Source of the DNA: Sphingomonas aliaeris
GTDB lineage: Bacteria; Pseudomonadota; Alphaproteobacteria; Sphingomonadales; Sphingomonadaceae
Direction of reading: 5' to 3'
Length of the DNA: 64,000 nucleotides
NCBI RefSeq assembly: GCF_016743815.1
Contig: NZ_CP061035.1
Span: forward strand, 374,501 to 438,500
Below the pieces are notes generated by a model that had not been told where the DNA came from, ran no database searches, and saw nothing but the letters and a program-made list of their open reading frames with translations. Positions within the stretch are counted from its first letter, which is position 1; the number at the start of each line of letters is the position of its first letter. This document shows, one piece after another, positions 26,352 to 34,121 of this stretch. A program made the translations under genes and the position numbers.

Positions 26352-27083
26352 TTACATTGGCGGTGTGATCCCGTCCTTGCCGATCGCGACGAACTTGGCT
26401 CTGGGCGCGCTCGCGTCAGTGACGACGAAAACCTTCTGACCTTTCGCCAGCACTGACCGCTGCGTCGGCTCGAAGCGGACCACCGGCGTGCCGGCCGGCA
26501 CGAGAACTCTGGTCTTTCCGCCCTTGTAGGAGACGGTCAGCGTCGTCTCGCCGGGCTTGCCCGCACCATCTGTCACCGTGCCGTTGGTCATGGCACTCTG
26601 TTGCTCGACGGTACCGTTGGTCATCGCGCTTTGCTGCTCAACCGTGCCATTTGTCATGGCGCTTGATCCGCTTGCGTCGCCACCAGCCGCGGCGACAACG
26701 CCAGGAACGTCCCAGTCATAATGACCCTCGCCTGTACCGCGCATCGATTCCGGGAAAATGACCAGTTCGACTGCGCGCACTGTGTCTCCGGCCCCTGTCG
26801 TTGCCGCGCCGATGAAATCGCCGTCCTTCAGCGTGGAAAGACTGGAATCAACCACCCACGCGAAGCCAGTCGTGGTGTCGAGCGGCACGGACACAGCACG
26901 ACCATCATAGGTCTGCACCGCAAGCGCATTTGGACCAACGGACTGCACGACGCCGCGGACGCGGGTCGCGGTCGTTGCCGGACCCGACGCCGCTGTCCCG
27001 TTTGCCTCGTTCGAGCTTGGGCCACTGCATCCGCCCAAGGCGACAATTGCGCTGCCGAGCAGCGCGAAGCTCTTCATGATCAT
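26352..27083 (-). CDS. Lipoprotein with an 11-residue tandem repeat (DUF5666-like)
   Basis: Begins at ATG 27083 or 27077; the second gives 'MKSFALLGSAIVALGGCSG' with a lipobox (LGGC). Two OB-like halves: 'RVRGVVQSVGPNALAVQTYDG' truncated here, and 'TLTVSYKGGKTRVLVPAGTPV...VFVVTDAS', which resemble DUF5666 domains that may bind small ligands or metals. Between them lie three copies of 'SAMTNGTVEQQ' (the third diverges after 'SAMTNGTV'), a low-complexity spacer. The first start of the open frame (27209) would give a cytoplasmic leader and is rejected. It is likely anchored in the envelope; the role is unknown. Confidence 0.7.
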   Translation of the reverse strand: MIMKSFALLGSAIVALGGCSGPSSNEANGTAASGPATTATRVRGVVQSVGPNALAVQTYDGRAVSVPLDTTTGFAWVVDSSLSTLKDGDFIGAATTGAGDTVRAVELVIFPESMRGTGEGHYDWDVPGVVAAAGGDASGSSAMTNGTVEQQSAMTNGTVEQQSAMTNGTVTDGAGKPGETTLTVSYKGGKTRVLVPAGTPVVRFEPTQRSVLAKGQKVFVVTDASAPRAKFVAIGKDGITPPM

Positions 27084-27328
27084 CGTGTCACATTCCTGGA
27101 TCTGCGCGAAGCAGGATGTCCGCGCCAAGATGTCCTGCACCGTCGTACGCCATTTGTCTTCAGGCAACGCCGAAGCTTGGTTACTATTGCTTCGCCCGCC
27201 TGGCCGCACGCCTTTCTGCTACCCTCAGGCGACGTCGATGACGAACGAGGTGTGACTGCGCGTCTGTCTTGGCTATGGGACACGTACAGGTGCCTTGCAT
27301 GAGGCAGCCATCTGTCAGGAGATAGACC

Positions 27329-27727
27329 ATGCTGTTTCATACAATGGTGGGTTCGAACGATATCGAGCGGTCCAGGCGCTTCTACGACGAAGTGCTGAGC
27401 GTCCTCGGCGTGAGCGAGGCGACGCTCAATATCGCAGGCAGCGGTCATACCCGCCTGTTCTACCGCAACGAGAACGGCACCAATTTCGTCGTCACCGAGC
27501 CTATCAACGATGAGCCCGCGACCGTGGCGAACGGCAGCACCGTCGCATTCGCGTGTAATTCGCCCGAGCAAGTGAAGCAGTTCCACGACGTCGCCATTGC
27601 AAACGGCGGCACGTCGATCGAAGCACCACCGGGGCCGCGAACGACCCCTTCCATGGGTGCAATCGAGCTGGCGTATTTCCGCGATCCCGATGGCAACAAA
27701 CTTTGTGGGATTCATTTTCCCAAGTAG
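27329..27727 (+). CDS. VOC-family (glyoxalase-like) protein
   Basis: 132 residues starting 'MLFHTMVGSNDIERSRRFYD', the classic first beta-alpha-beta unit with a metal-ligand His at residue 4. It continues with 'NGTNFVVTEPIND', 'GSTVAFACNSPEQVKQFHD' and ends 'AYFRDPDGNKLCGIHF', the second module with Asp-Pro-Asp-Gly-Asn. Such proteins include glyoxalases, fosfomycin-resistance enzymes and dioxygenases; the substrate cannot be told. It stands alone, with an AGGAGA RBS. Confidence 0.82.
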   Translation: MLFHTMVGSNDIERSRRFYDEVLSVLGVSEATLNIAGSGHTRLFYRNENGTNFVVTEPINDEPATVANGSTVAFACNSPEQVKQFHDVAIANGGTSIEAPPGPRTTPSMGAIELAYFRDPDGNKLCGIHFPK

Positions 27728-27754
27728 CTGCATCGTCGATCACGTGGGGTCGCG

Positions 27755-28222
27755 TCATTTGCTCCCATGCCCCGCCAGCGCAGCGCCCGCCGCGGTGACG
27801 AGGCCGAACCCTATGTGATTGACCGTGTGCATAACTAGGGTGGTGCGATCCGGACGCCACTCCGGCGACTTCAAGCCAAGCGTCGGCCCAACGATCCAGT
27901 GCATCGCCCCGTAAAAGGCCAAGCCGAAGGCAATGCCACTGGGTAAGAGCGCGGCATCGCGGTCGGTTGTCAGCGCGTACGCCGCGCCTGCCGCAGCAGA
28001 CAGCAACAGGTGGCCTCCCTGAATCACTACCTGCTCGCGAGTGTCAGGTAGCTGCTCCTGCGAAGGAACCTCCCGGCCTAATTTGGCAAGGCCAGCGCGC
28101 TTGATATTGGCGATCTCGGATGGTTCACTGCTTTTGCGCTCATTGCGCATCAGCATGGCGGTGATGCGCACTCCGGCCACCAACTCGCCAGCAATAGCAC
28201 CGGCCAGCTTGCGGCCGTCCAC
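27755..28222 (-). CDS. DUF1440/YagU-like inner-membrane protein
   Basis: 155 residues with about three or four hydrophobic segments: 'GGHLLLSAAAGAAYALT', 'GIAFGLAFYGAMHWIVGP' and 'HTVNHIGFGLVTAAGAALAG'. 'HWIVGPTLGL' and 'MHTVNHIGFG' match DUF1440-like proteins; YagU has been linked to acid resistance in E. coli. It begins eight bases after the catalase-like gene and so shares its operon. Confidence 0.65.
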   Translation of the reverse strand: MDGRKLAGAIAGELVAGVRITAMLMRNERKSSEPSEIANIKRAGLAKLGREVPSQEQLPDTREQVVIQGGHLLLSAAAGAAYALTTDRDAALLPSGIAFGLAFYGAMHWIVGPTLGLKSPEWRPDRTTLVMHTVNHIGFGLVTAAGAALAGHGSK

Positions 28223-28230
28223 GGGGCGAC

Positions 28231-29304
28231 TTATGCGCCGGGCTCCCGATATGGACAGGCATTGACCCTCGCGCGGAAATCGGCGGAATGGCGGTAGGGT
28301 GCGTTGCGGGCACGGTTAATGTTGCCGAGCGGCTGATGCGCGGCAATGCCGGTCCACACGCCGAATCTTGTCTCTTCGTTGATCTGTTGCACCCGCGCCG
28401 GGTCCCAGCTGTCCTGCGCCGCAACGCGGACCGTACCGATCCTGCGGAACGGCGCTTCCGATTCATTCCATTCGACGGTTGGATCTTCGATCGGCTGCCG
28501 TTCGAGATCGAGACAGAGCTGGACGCGAAACTCCCATTCCGCATCCAGGCCGCGCATCTCTACCTGCACGTCCTCGCGGATGGCGTCCTCCCGACCGTCG
28601 ACGTCGATCAGCTCGCCGGTCAGCACGGCCTGAGATGGCGCTATCGGCTTCAGACTGAACTTGGCGATATAGTCGCCGTAGCGGAAAGGCGTGACGCTGT
28701 AATAGGTCTCACCCAGCGGCTCGACATTAGGCGCACCGCCCAGGGAGTTGATCGCCGGGCTCTCGATACCGACAGTTTCAAGCGCGCCTCGTACGCTGCG
28801 GAGCACCGATGACAGGACCGTCTTGGTGCCTTCCAACCGATCGGTCGTCTTTGCAAGAAGCTTGAGGTTGCCCAAAAACTTGTCGGCCGTCTTCGCCTGA
28901 AAGACGGTGCCGTTGACCATGACAAAGTCCTGCGCGTTGCCCTCAGACCCCGGCAGGCGTTCACCATCGACATCGAAGACCTTCATCGCAAGGCCACGCG
29001 GAAGGCTGATCGCGTCAGGCAGGATATCACCAGCGTTGGTCGACATGCGCAGCAGCGCCTTGTGCCTGCCCGGTGTCGCAAACAGACCCTGGGCCAGCTC
29101 TGGAGGTAAATCAGTATCGACGATCAACTCGCCAATCATCACGCCGTGAGCCTTGGCGTGAACCGAGCGCACCGCGTGGCCATAATCCTTTGCGGTTCGC
29201 TCCAGAATGACATCGAATGCCGAGCAAAGCCCTGCGATCGTCTCATCCTCGTCCGGCTGAAGGTCTTCCACATCAGGCCGGTAGCGAACGGGGGTGTTGA
29301 TCAA
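28231..29304 (-). CDS. Catalase-like haem protein (y4iL type)
   Basis: 357 residues from TTG 29304, chosen because AGGAGG lies seven bases upstream; the longer frame to 29361 has no RBS. The catalase-like core starts 'VRSVHAKAHGVMIGELIV' (catalytic His region) and has 'GRHKALLRMSTNAGD', 'GLAMKVFDVDGERL' and 'AQDFVMVNGTVFQ', ending 'HQPLGNINRARNAPYRHSA'. Members are short relatives of catalases, thought to act as haem peroxidases; the activity is unproven. It sits in an operon with an exported esterase and a DUF1440 protein, downstream of a Crp/Fnr regulator, which suggests oxidative or envelope stress. Confidence 0.82.
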   Translation of the reverse strand: MINTPVRYRPDVEDLQPDEDETIAGLCSAFDVILERTAKDYGHAVRSVHAKAHGVMIGELIVDTDLPPELAQGLFATPGRHKALLRMSTNAGDILPDAISLPRGLAMKVFDVDGERLPGSEGNAQDFVMVNGTVFQAKTADKFLGNLKLLAKTTDRLEGTKTVLSSVLRSVRGALETVGIESPAINSLGGAPNVEPLGETYYSVTPFRYGDYIAKFSLKPIAPSQAVLTGELIDVDGREDAIREDVQVEMRGLDAEWEFRVQLCLDLERQPIEDPTVEWNESEAPFRRIGTVRVAAQDSWDPARVQQINEETRFGVWTGIAAHQPLGNINRARNAPYRHSADFRARVNACPYREPGA

Positions 29305-29365
29305 TGGGACCTCCTGTCGGGAATTAAAATGACGGGGCGCCGCAGTTGGCGCCCCGTGCAATTGC

Positions 29366-30487
29366 TTAACGGCGGGGTGCCACCGCGAACGCTGCCTTCA
29401 ACCGCGATACGGCAAGATCATTGGCATCCCTGGCGCCGCGAACAACCGCCGCCATGCCGAAGAACTCGTGCGTGACGCCGGGGAACGACTTCTGCTCGAC
29501 TTTCACTCCCGCCCCTCGCATCGCCGCTGCCAGCGTCTCGCCATCAGATCGGAGAGGGTCGATCTGTGCATTGATGATCGTGGTAGGCGGCAAGCCGCGC
29601 AGATTGGCCGCAACCAGATTAAGGCGGGGATCCTGAGCATCGGTTGCGCTGGTCTGATAGTAATAGCCGAACCACTTCAGCATCGCTGCATTCAGCGGCT
29701 TCGCGTTAGCTGAGTCCCTGCGCGACGGCAGCGTCATGCTGCTGTTCGCAATCGGGTACACAGACACGATATGGCGCGGTACGGTCAGCCCGTTGTCCCG
29801 TGCGTAGATCGCAGTCGCAACCGCCAGATTGCCACCGGCGCTTTCGCCCGCGACCGCGATTCTAGTGGAATCACCGCCCCAGCTTGCCGCCTTTTGCAGC
29901 GTCCAGCGGTAGGCCGCGGCGGCATCGTCATGTTGCGCCGGGAACTTGAACTCAGGCGCGTGGCGATATTCCACCGATACGACGATGGCATTCAGTGCTC
30001 TGGCCATCGCTCGCGGCGCCGCGTCGTAGGTGTTCACATCGGCAATTACCCAGCCGCCGCCATGATAGTAGACCACGACCGGCATCGGCTTGCCACCGGC
30101 AGGGGCCGATGCCGGCCTATATATGCGGGCAAACTGCTTCGGATCGGAGCCATATGGCAGGTCCTGCGTATCGACCGACGGATCGGGGGCGGTCGACATA
30201 CCCTTCTTGGCCATGACCGCCTTCGCGCCGTCAGCGGCAGATGGCTGCATCCGGGCTTGCGCCGGCGTCAGCGTCTCGATCGGTTCGCCGCCAAGACCGG
30301 CCAGAGCATCAAGAACCATTTGCATATCAGGCGCGGCCTTCGGCGGCTGAACCGAGGTGGCTGGCGGTGCGGCGGGGGCGGGTGCGCTAGGCGAGCGCGC
30401 CGATTGCGCCAGGACACCGGCCGAGGCACTGAGCAGCGCGGCCACAAAGAGACCGCCGGCAACGCGACGCTTCGATAACAAAACCAT
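29366..30487 (-). CDS. Exported alpha/beta-hydrolase (hormone-sensitive-lipase family esterase)
   Basis: 373 residues: signal peptide to 'ASAGVLAQSA', a Pro/Ala-rich linker, then an HSL-family hydrolase with the oxyanion motif 'YYHGGGWVIAD', nucleophile elbow 'GESAGGNLA', and acid/base in 'DPLRSDGE' and 'VTHEFFGM'. It is periplasmic or secreted and would cleave short-chain esters. A paralogue (365 residues) sits at 45076-46173. It opens the operon with the catalase-like and DUF1440 genes and is divergent from a Crp/Fnr gene, which is a plausible regulator. Confidence 0.9.
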   Translation of the reverse strand: MVLLSKRRVAGGLFVAALLSASAGVLAQSARSPSAPAPAAPPATSVQPPKAAPDMQMVLDALAGLGGEPIETLTPAQARMQPSAADGAKAVMAKKGMSTAPDPSVDTQDLPYGSDPKQFARIYRPASAPAGGKPMPVVVYYHGGGWVIADVNTYDAAPRAMARALNAIVVSVEYRHAPEFKFPAQHDDAAAAYRWTLQKAASWGGDSTRIAVAGESAGGNLAVATAIYARDNGLTVPRHIVSVYPIANSSMTLPSRRDSANAKPLNAAMLKWFGYYYQTSATDAQDPRLNLVAANLRGLPPTTIINAQIDPLRSDGETLAAAMRGAGVKVEQKSFPGVTHEFFGMAAVVRGARDANDLAVSRLKAAFAVAPRR

Positions 30488-30588
30488 GTCTTCCTCCTAT
30501 TACTGTCGGCATGAACCAAGCAGGAGGGGTTTACGTTTCTGTACGGAACCGTGCCAAATCGCGCCACGGCGGGGCGTAGGAGCAAGTA

Positions 30589-31341
30589 ATGTCGACTGTC
30601 GTATCTTTCATGAATTCAGCGTCTGGTACCGCGAGGCAACCTCCCAACGGTCTCAATGGTAATCGCCTATTGGCGAGCCTGTCCGCCGAAGATTTTGCTC
30701 TCCTCTCGCCGCATCTGGTTCCAGCGTCGTTCGCTGTGGGCGACTTCATCACCCGCACCGGCGAACCGATCGACAGCATCTGCTTTCTGGAACAGGGTAT
30801 CGCCGGGGTGCTGGACTCGCTGGATAATGATCGGCGCTATGCGGTTGGATTGTTGGGCGCCGAAGGTTTTATTGGGTGGCCACTGTTGATGGGCGACGAT
30901 CGTTCACCCTACGACATCACCATGCGCGCGGAGCAAGGGCGAGCTATGCGTATATCGGCCGCTGCTCTGATGGAGGCGGTTGAACGTAGCCCTACTCTCC
31001 GGATGACCCTTCTTCGCTTTACCCATGTCTTCATGATGCAGATGGGTAGGACGATCGTTTCTTCGCTAGCCCACTCTATCGAACGTCGCATGGCCCGCTG
31101 GATCCTGCTCTACCATGATCGGGTTCAGGCTGATGAGATCTGCATGACCCATGAGGAGTTCCGGCTGATGCTGGGAGTTCGTCGGAGCAGCATCACCGAT
31201 GCACTGCACCGCTTGGAAGAAGAGCATGCTATCCGCGCTGTCCGGGCGAGGGTCTTGGTGCAGGACAGGGCGAAACTTTTGATCTTGGCTGGCGACACCT
31301 ACGGTCAGCCCGAAAGAGAATATGCTCGTCTATTAGGATGA
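30589..31341 (+). CDS. Crp/Fnr-family transcriptional regulator (divergent member)
   Basis: 250 residues. Cyclic-nucleotide-like fold 'PASFAVGDFITRTGEPIDSI', 'GAEGFIGWPLLMGDD', dimerisation helix, and C-terminal HTH 'MTHEEFRLMLGVRRSSITDAL' and 'HRLEEEHAIRAVRARVLV'. No FNR cysteine cluster. The first fixed residues for cAMP binding are not evident, so the effector is unknown. It diverges from the esterase/catalase-like operon over 100 bases and is the least similar of the five Crp/Fnr proteins in the window. Confidence 0.88.
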   Translation: MSTVVSFMNSASGTARQPPNGLNGNRLLASLSAEDFALLSPHLVPASFAVGDFITRTGEPIDSICFLEQGIAGVLDSLDNDRRYAVGLLGAEGFIGWPLLMGDDRSPYDITMRAEQGRAMRISAAALMEAVERSPTLRMTLLRFTHVFMMQMGRTIVSSLAHSIERRMARWILLYHDRVQADEICMTHEEFRLMLGVRRSSITDALHRLEEEHAIRAVRARVLVQDRAKLLILAGDTYGQPEREYARLLG

Positions 31342-31623
31342 TATGCAACGCCGAACCTGTTTGAAAAACACGTATCAGCCAGGTCACGCCCGCCAGCTAC
31401 GCCCCTTTCATATCGATTCATTTACGTAGCACTTCTAAAGCAACCACGTCGTCCTGGATCGCCAGAGTCAATCCTTGAGAGGCGTCGCGCCCACAGACAC
31501 GACGTATCGACCGATCTGCTCCTTGCCTTTCGTAACCGTCACCTCTGCCCCGAAGAAGGGGTTGTGACCTGCTCCCCAGAATTCATGCCATTGGTAAGTT
31601 AGCTCGTCAGATGGAGACGAGTG

Positions 31624-31887
31624 ATGCGGCGAGGCCGATTTACCGAGGATCAGATCATTGGCGTGCTGCGCGAGCATGAGGCCGGCGTGAAGACCGCCGA
31701 CTTGTGCCGGAAGCATGGAATCAGTGACGCGACGTTCTACAACTGGAAGGCGAAGTACGGCGGGATGACCGTGTCGGAGGCGGCGCGGTTGCGGGCGCTC
31801 GAGGACGAGAACCGCCGGCTGAAGAAGCTGCTGGCGGAGTCGATGCTCGACGTGTCGGCGCTGAAGGATCTGCTGGGAAAAAATTGA
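31624..31887 (+). CDS. IS3-family transposase OrfA
   Basis: 87 residues from ATG 31624 (a GTG precedes it). N-terminal helix-turn-helix '[21 protein letters not shown]', '[17 protein letters not shown]', then a leucine-zipper helix '[20 protein letters not shown]'. It binds the terminal repeats. The end of the gene carries A6 at 31878-31883, a slippery tract that allows a -1 shift into orfB to make OrfAB, as in other IS3 elements. Confidence 0.9.
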   Translation: MRRGRFTEDQIIGVLREHEAGVKTADLCRKHGISDATFYNWKAKYGGMTVSEAARLRALEDENRRLKKLLAESMLDVSALKDLLGKN

Positions 31888-32744
31888 CCCGGTCTGGAGA
31901 TCGCTACGCTGCGGTGGAGAAGCTGATGGCCGACCACAGCTTCTCCGAGCGTCGCGCCTGCAGGCTGATCGGGGTCAACCGGTCGGCGTGGCAATATGAG
32001 CCGCTTCGCGGGAAGGACGATGCTGTCCGCGCGCGGATGCGCGAGATCGCGAACGAACGTCGTCGCTTCGGCTATCGACGGCTGGCGATCCTGCTCAAGC
32101 GGGAGGGCAAGGGCATGAACCTGAAGAAGGTGTATCGGCTGTATCGCGAGGAGCGACTGACCGTACGCAAGCGTGGCGGTCGCAAGCGCGCGCTGGGCAC
32201 GCGGGCGCCGATGGCGATCCCGCAAGAATCCAACCAGCGCTGGTCGCTCGACTTCGTATCGGACTCGTTGGCCTGCGGCCGGCGGTTCCGCATGCTCAAC
32301 GTCATCGACGACTACAGCCGGGAATGCTTGGGATGCATCGTCGACACCTCGCTGTCGGGTCGGCGGGTCGTTCGCGAGCTGAGCGCCATCGCCGAGCGTC
32401 GCGGGCTGCCGTGCATGGTGGTCAGCGACAACGGCACCGAGCTGACTAGTCATGCCGTCCTCGCCTGGTGTCAAGACACCGGGGTCGAGTGGCACTACAT
32501 CGCCCCGGGGAAGCCGCAGCAGAATGGCTTTGTGGAATCGTTCAATGGTCGCTTGCGCGACGAGTGTCTGAACGAACACCTGTTCCCCTCGCTGGCTGCG
32601 GCGAGACGGATCATCGAGGCATGGCGGACGGACTACAACACCGTGCGTCCGCACAGCAGTCTTGGCGGGATGGCACCCGCCGAGTTTACGAACCGCCCCC
32701 GCCAGGGGCATATGGAAACCGAAGCTAAGTTATCAGCGGCCTGA
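31884..32744 (+). CDS. IS3-family transposase OrfB (DDE integrase)
   Basis: 286 residues (annotated from TTG 31884, but probably made by frameshift from OrfA). HTH region '[19 protein letters not shown]', then rve core with catalytic residues in '[10 protein letters not shown]' (Asp), 'VVSDNGTEL' (Asp) and '[18 protein letters not shown]' (Glu), and '[15 protein letters not shown]'. The DDE triad is intact. It gives cut-and-paste or copy-out transposition with OrfA. Confidence 0.92.
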   Translation: MTRSGDRYAAVEKLMADHSFSERRACRLIGVNRSAWQYEPLRGKDDAVRARMREIANERRRFGYRRLAILLKREGKGMNLKKVYRLYREERLTVRKRGGRKRALGTRAPMAIPQESNQRWSLDFVSDSLACGRRFRMLNVIDDYSRECLGCIVDTSLSGRRVVRELSAIAERRGLPCMVVSDNGTELTSHAVLAWCQDTGVEWHYIAPGKPQQNGFVESFNGRLRDECLNEHLFPSLAAARRIIEAWRTDYNTVRPHSSLGGMAPAEFTNRPRQGHMETEAKLSAA

Positions 32745-33162
32745 AAACGGGGAGCAGGTCAGTTGCCATGTGAGACCTGCTCTGCGGCCACGGTGATGGC
32801 GCTCGAAATAGCCTGTTTCCAAATTTGTATGTTGTCGGCGGCTTCATGTTCGCCGCTCGAGGTGAAATGTTCGTTGACGATCGTCACGGTGTAGTTTGCC
32901 ATACGAACGGGATACCGATGCCGCGCAGATCAAAGCCACAAACTGGATTAAGAGGTTCGATCTTCTTCGTAGGCCTCAACCCCGTTTTTCGAGAATCTCG
33001 AGATGCACCTCGAACCGCCATCCGCAAACTCGGCGAGTAAATATGACCGGGCACGATTCATGTTAATGAAATCGATCAGTTGGAATTTAAGATAGCCTGA
33101 ACGACGCACCCTAGTGTTAGCGCTGGAGGTGGGCAGAGGTCGCTTTGGTTTGAGGGAGCGAT

Positions 33163-33972
33163 ATGCTGAAGCCCATCCTGTTGCAGGTACTGTTCGACAA
33201 ATTGGACAGGCTTGTAGATCTCGGTGAACATGACAAGGCCGCTCTCTCAGCCTTACCGCAGCATCATAAAACAATTCCAACCGGCGGTTACATAGTTCGC
33301 GAGGGCACCAAACCAGATTACTGCGCCATCCTGCTCCAGGGGTATGCAATTCGCCAGAAGCTATCGGCAGATGGAAAACGACAGATTCTCGCCATTCAGA
33401 TCGCAGGAGATCCGTTGGACGCGCAACACATGTTCCTCGATTGTGCCGATCATACTGTGCAGGCGCTCGGGGAAGCTCGCGTTGCGATCATCCCCCGGCA
33501 TGCTCTCCAAACGGTTGTGATGTCGCGGCCAGCGCTGACTCACGCCTTCGCAGTGAACGGGCAGGTCGATGCATCCATTTTCCGGGAATGGCTACTCAAT
33601 ATCGGACGTCGCGATGCCAGAAAACGGCTTGCGCACCTGTTCTGCGAGATTGCCGTCAGGCTCGAAGCAAACGGTCAATCGACCACTGATGGCTTCTATC
33701 TTCCGATGTCGCAGGAAGAGCTAGGCGACGCGACCAGCCTCACGTCAGTTCACGTAAATCGGTCGCTCCGAATTCTGGAAGACGAAGGATTTATCGCCCG
33801 CAATGGCCGCACCATTCGCTTTCCCGATAAGGCAGCAACAATGAAAATGGCAGGCTTCGATCCGCGCTACCTTCACCTCGGACGGCAGAGCGACGCTGTT
33901 ATTGCCGAGTCAGTTCAGAACGGAGAATCGAGCCGAGGCGCTGGCGATAGGTATGGCCGATCCGACGCCTGA
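33163..33972 (+). CDS. Crp/Fnr-family transcriptional regulator
   Basis: 269 residues. cNMP-like domain 'GGYIVREGTKPDYCAILLQGY', 'RQILAIQIAGDPLDAQHMFL', linker 'FREWLLNIGRRDARKRLAHL', HTH 'MSQEELGDATSLTSVHVNRSL'. The linker motif 'WLLNIGRRDA' is shared with the genes at 56264, 58369 and 60056, so these are paralogues. No Fe-S or FNR cysteines and no clear cAMP site. The C terminus carries 30 extra, weakly coded residues, and the natural stop may be earlier in ancestral copies. Confidence 0.88.
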   Translation: MLKPILLQVLFDKLDRLVDLGEHDKAALSALPQHHKTIPTGGYIVREGTKPDYCAILLQGYAIRQKLSADGKRQILAIQIAGDPLDAQHMFLDCADHTVQALGEARVAIIPRHALQTVVMSRPALTHAFAVNGQVDASIFREWLLNIGRRDARKRLAHLFCEIAVRLEANGQSTTDGFYLPMSQEELGDATSLTSVHVNRSLRILEDEGFIARNGRTIRFPDKAATMKMAGFDPRYLHLGRQSDAVIAESVQNGESSRGAGDRYGRSDA

Positions 33973-34121
33973 TTATAGACACTCGACCCGGCTCGGTTTA
34001 ATTCCAAAGTTGTTCCCCCTAAGCCGCCACATAGATGGCTCAGTCGATTGTAGGCGTTTGAGATCGGCCGGCGTTGTAGGCGAATGTCGATGCCCGGCGA
34101 ACAGCCCCCCAGTTTAACAAG

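Larger units (their letters stand above)
31565..32761. mobile_element. IS3-family, IS407-group insertion sequence
   Basis: 1197 bp. Terminal inverted repeats: TGACCTGCTCCCC at 31565-31577 and its reverse complement at 32749-32761. Target duplication GTTG at 31561-31564 and 32762-32765; four bases is the value expected for IS407. It contains overlapping orfA and orfB. All parts look intact, so the element may still be active. Confidence 0.92.
31468..32902 (-). pseudogene. 77-codon gene split by the IS407-group element
   Basis: Exons 32902-32762 and 31560-31468 read in one frame when the IS and one copy of the GTTG duplication are removed. The N-terminal half is 'MANYTVTIVNEHFTSSGEHE', the C-terminal half 'FFGAEVTVTKGKEQIGRYVV', joined at 'HGN|PFFGAE'. 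The predicted protein has 77 residues. No family is recognised; the sequence looks like a small beta-rich cytoplasmic protein. The open frame at 31468-31716 is the C-terminal part plus IS sequence. As no further mutations are visible, the insertion is probably recent. Confidence 0.75.

Noticed and set aside
30486..30588. EcfG promoter between the first esterase and Crp/Fnr gene
   Set aside because: GGAAC occurs on the plus strand but no CGTT-like element follows at the right distance.
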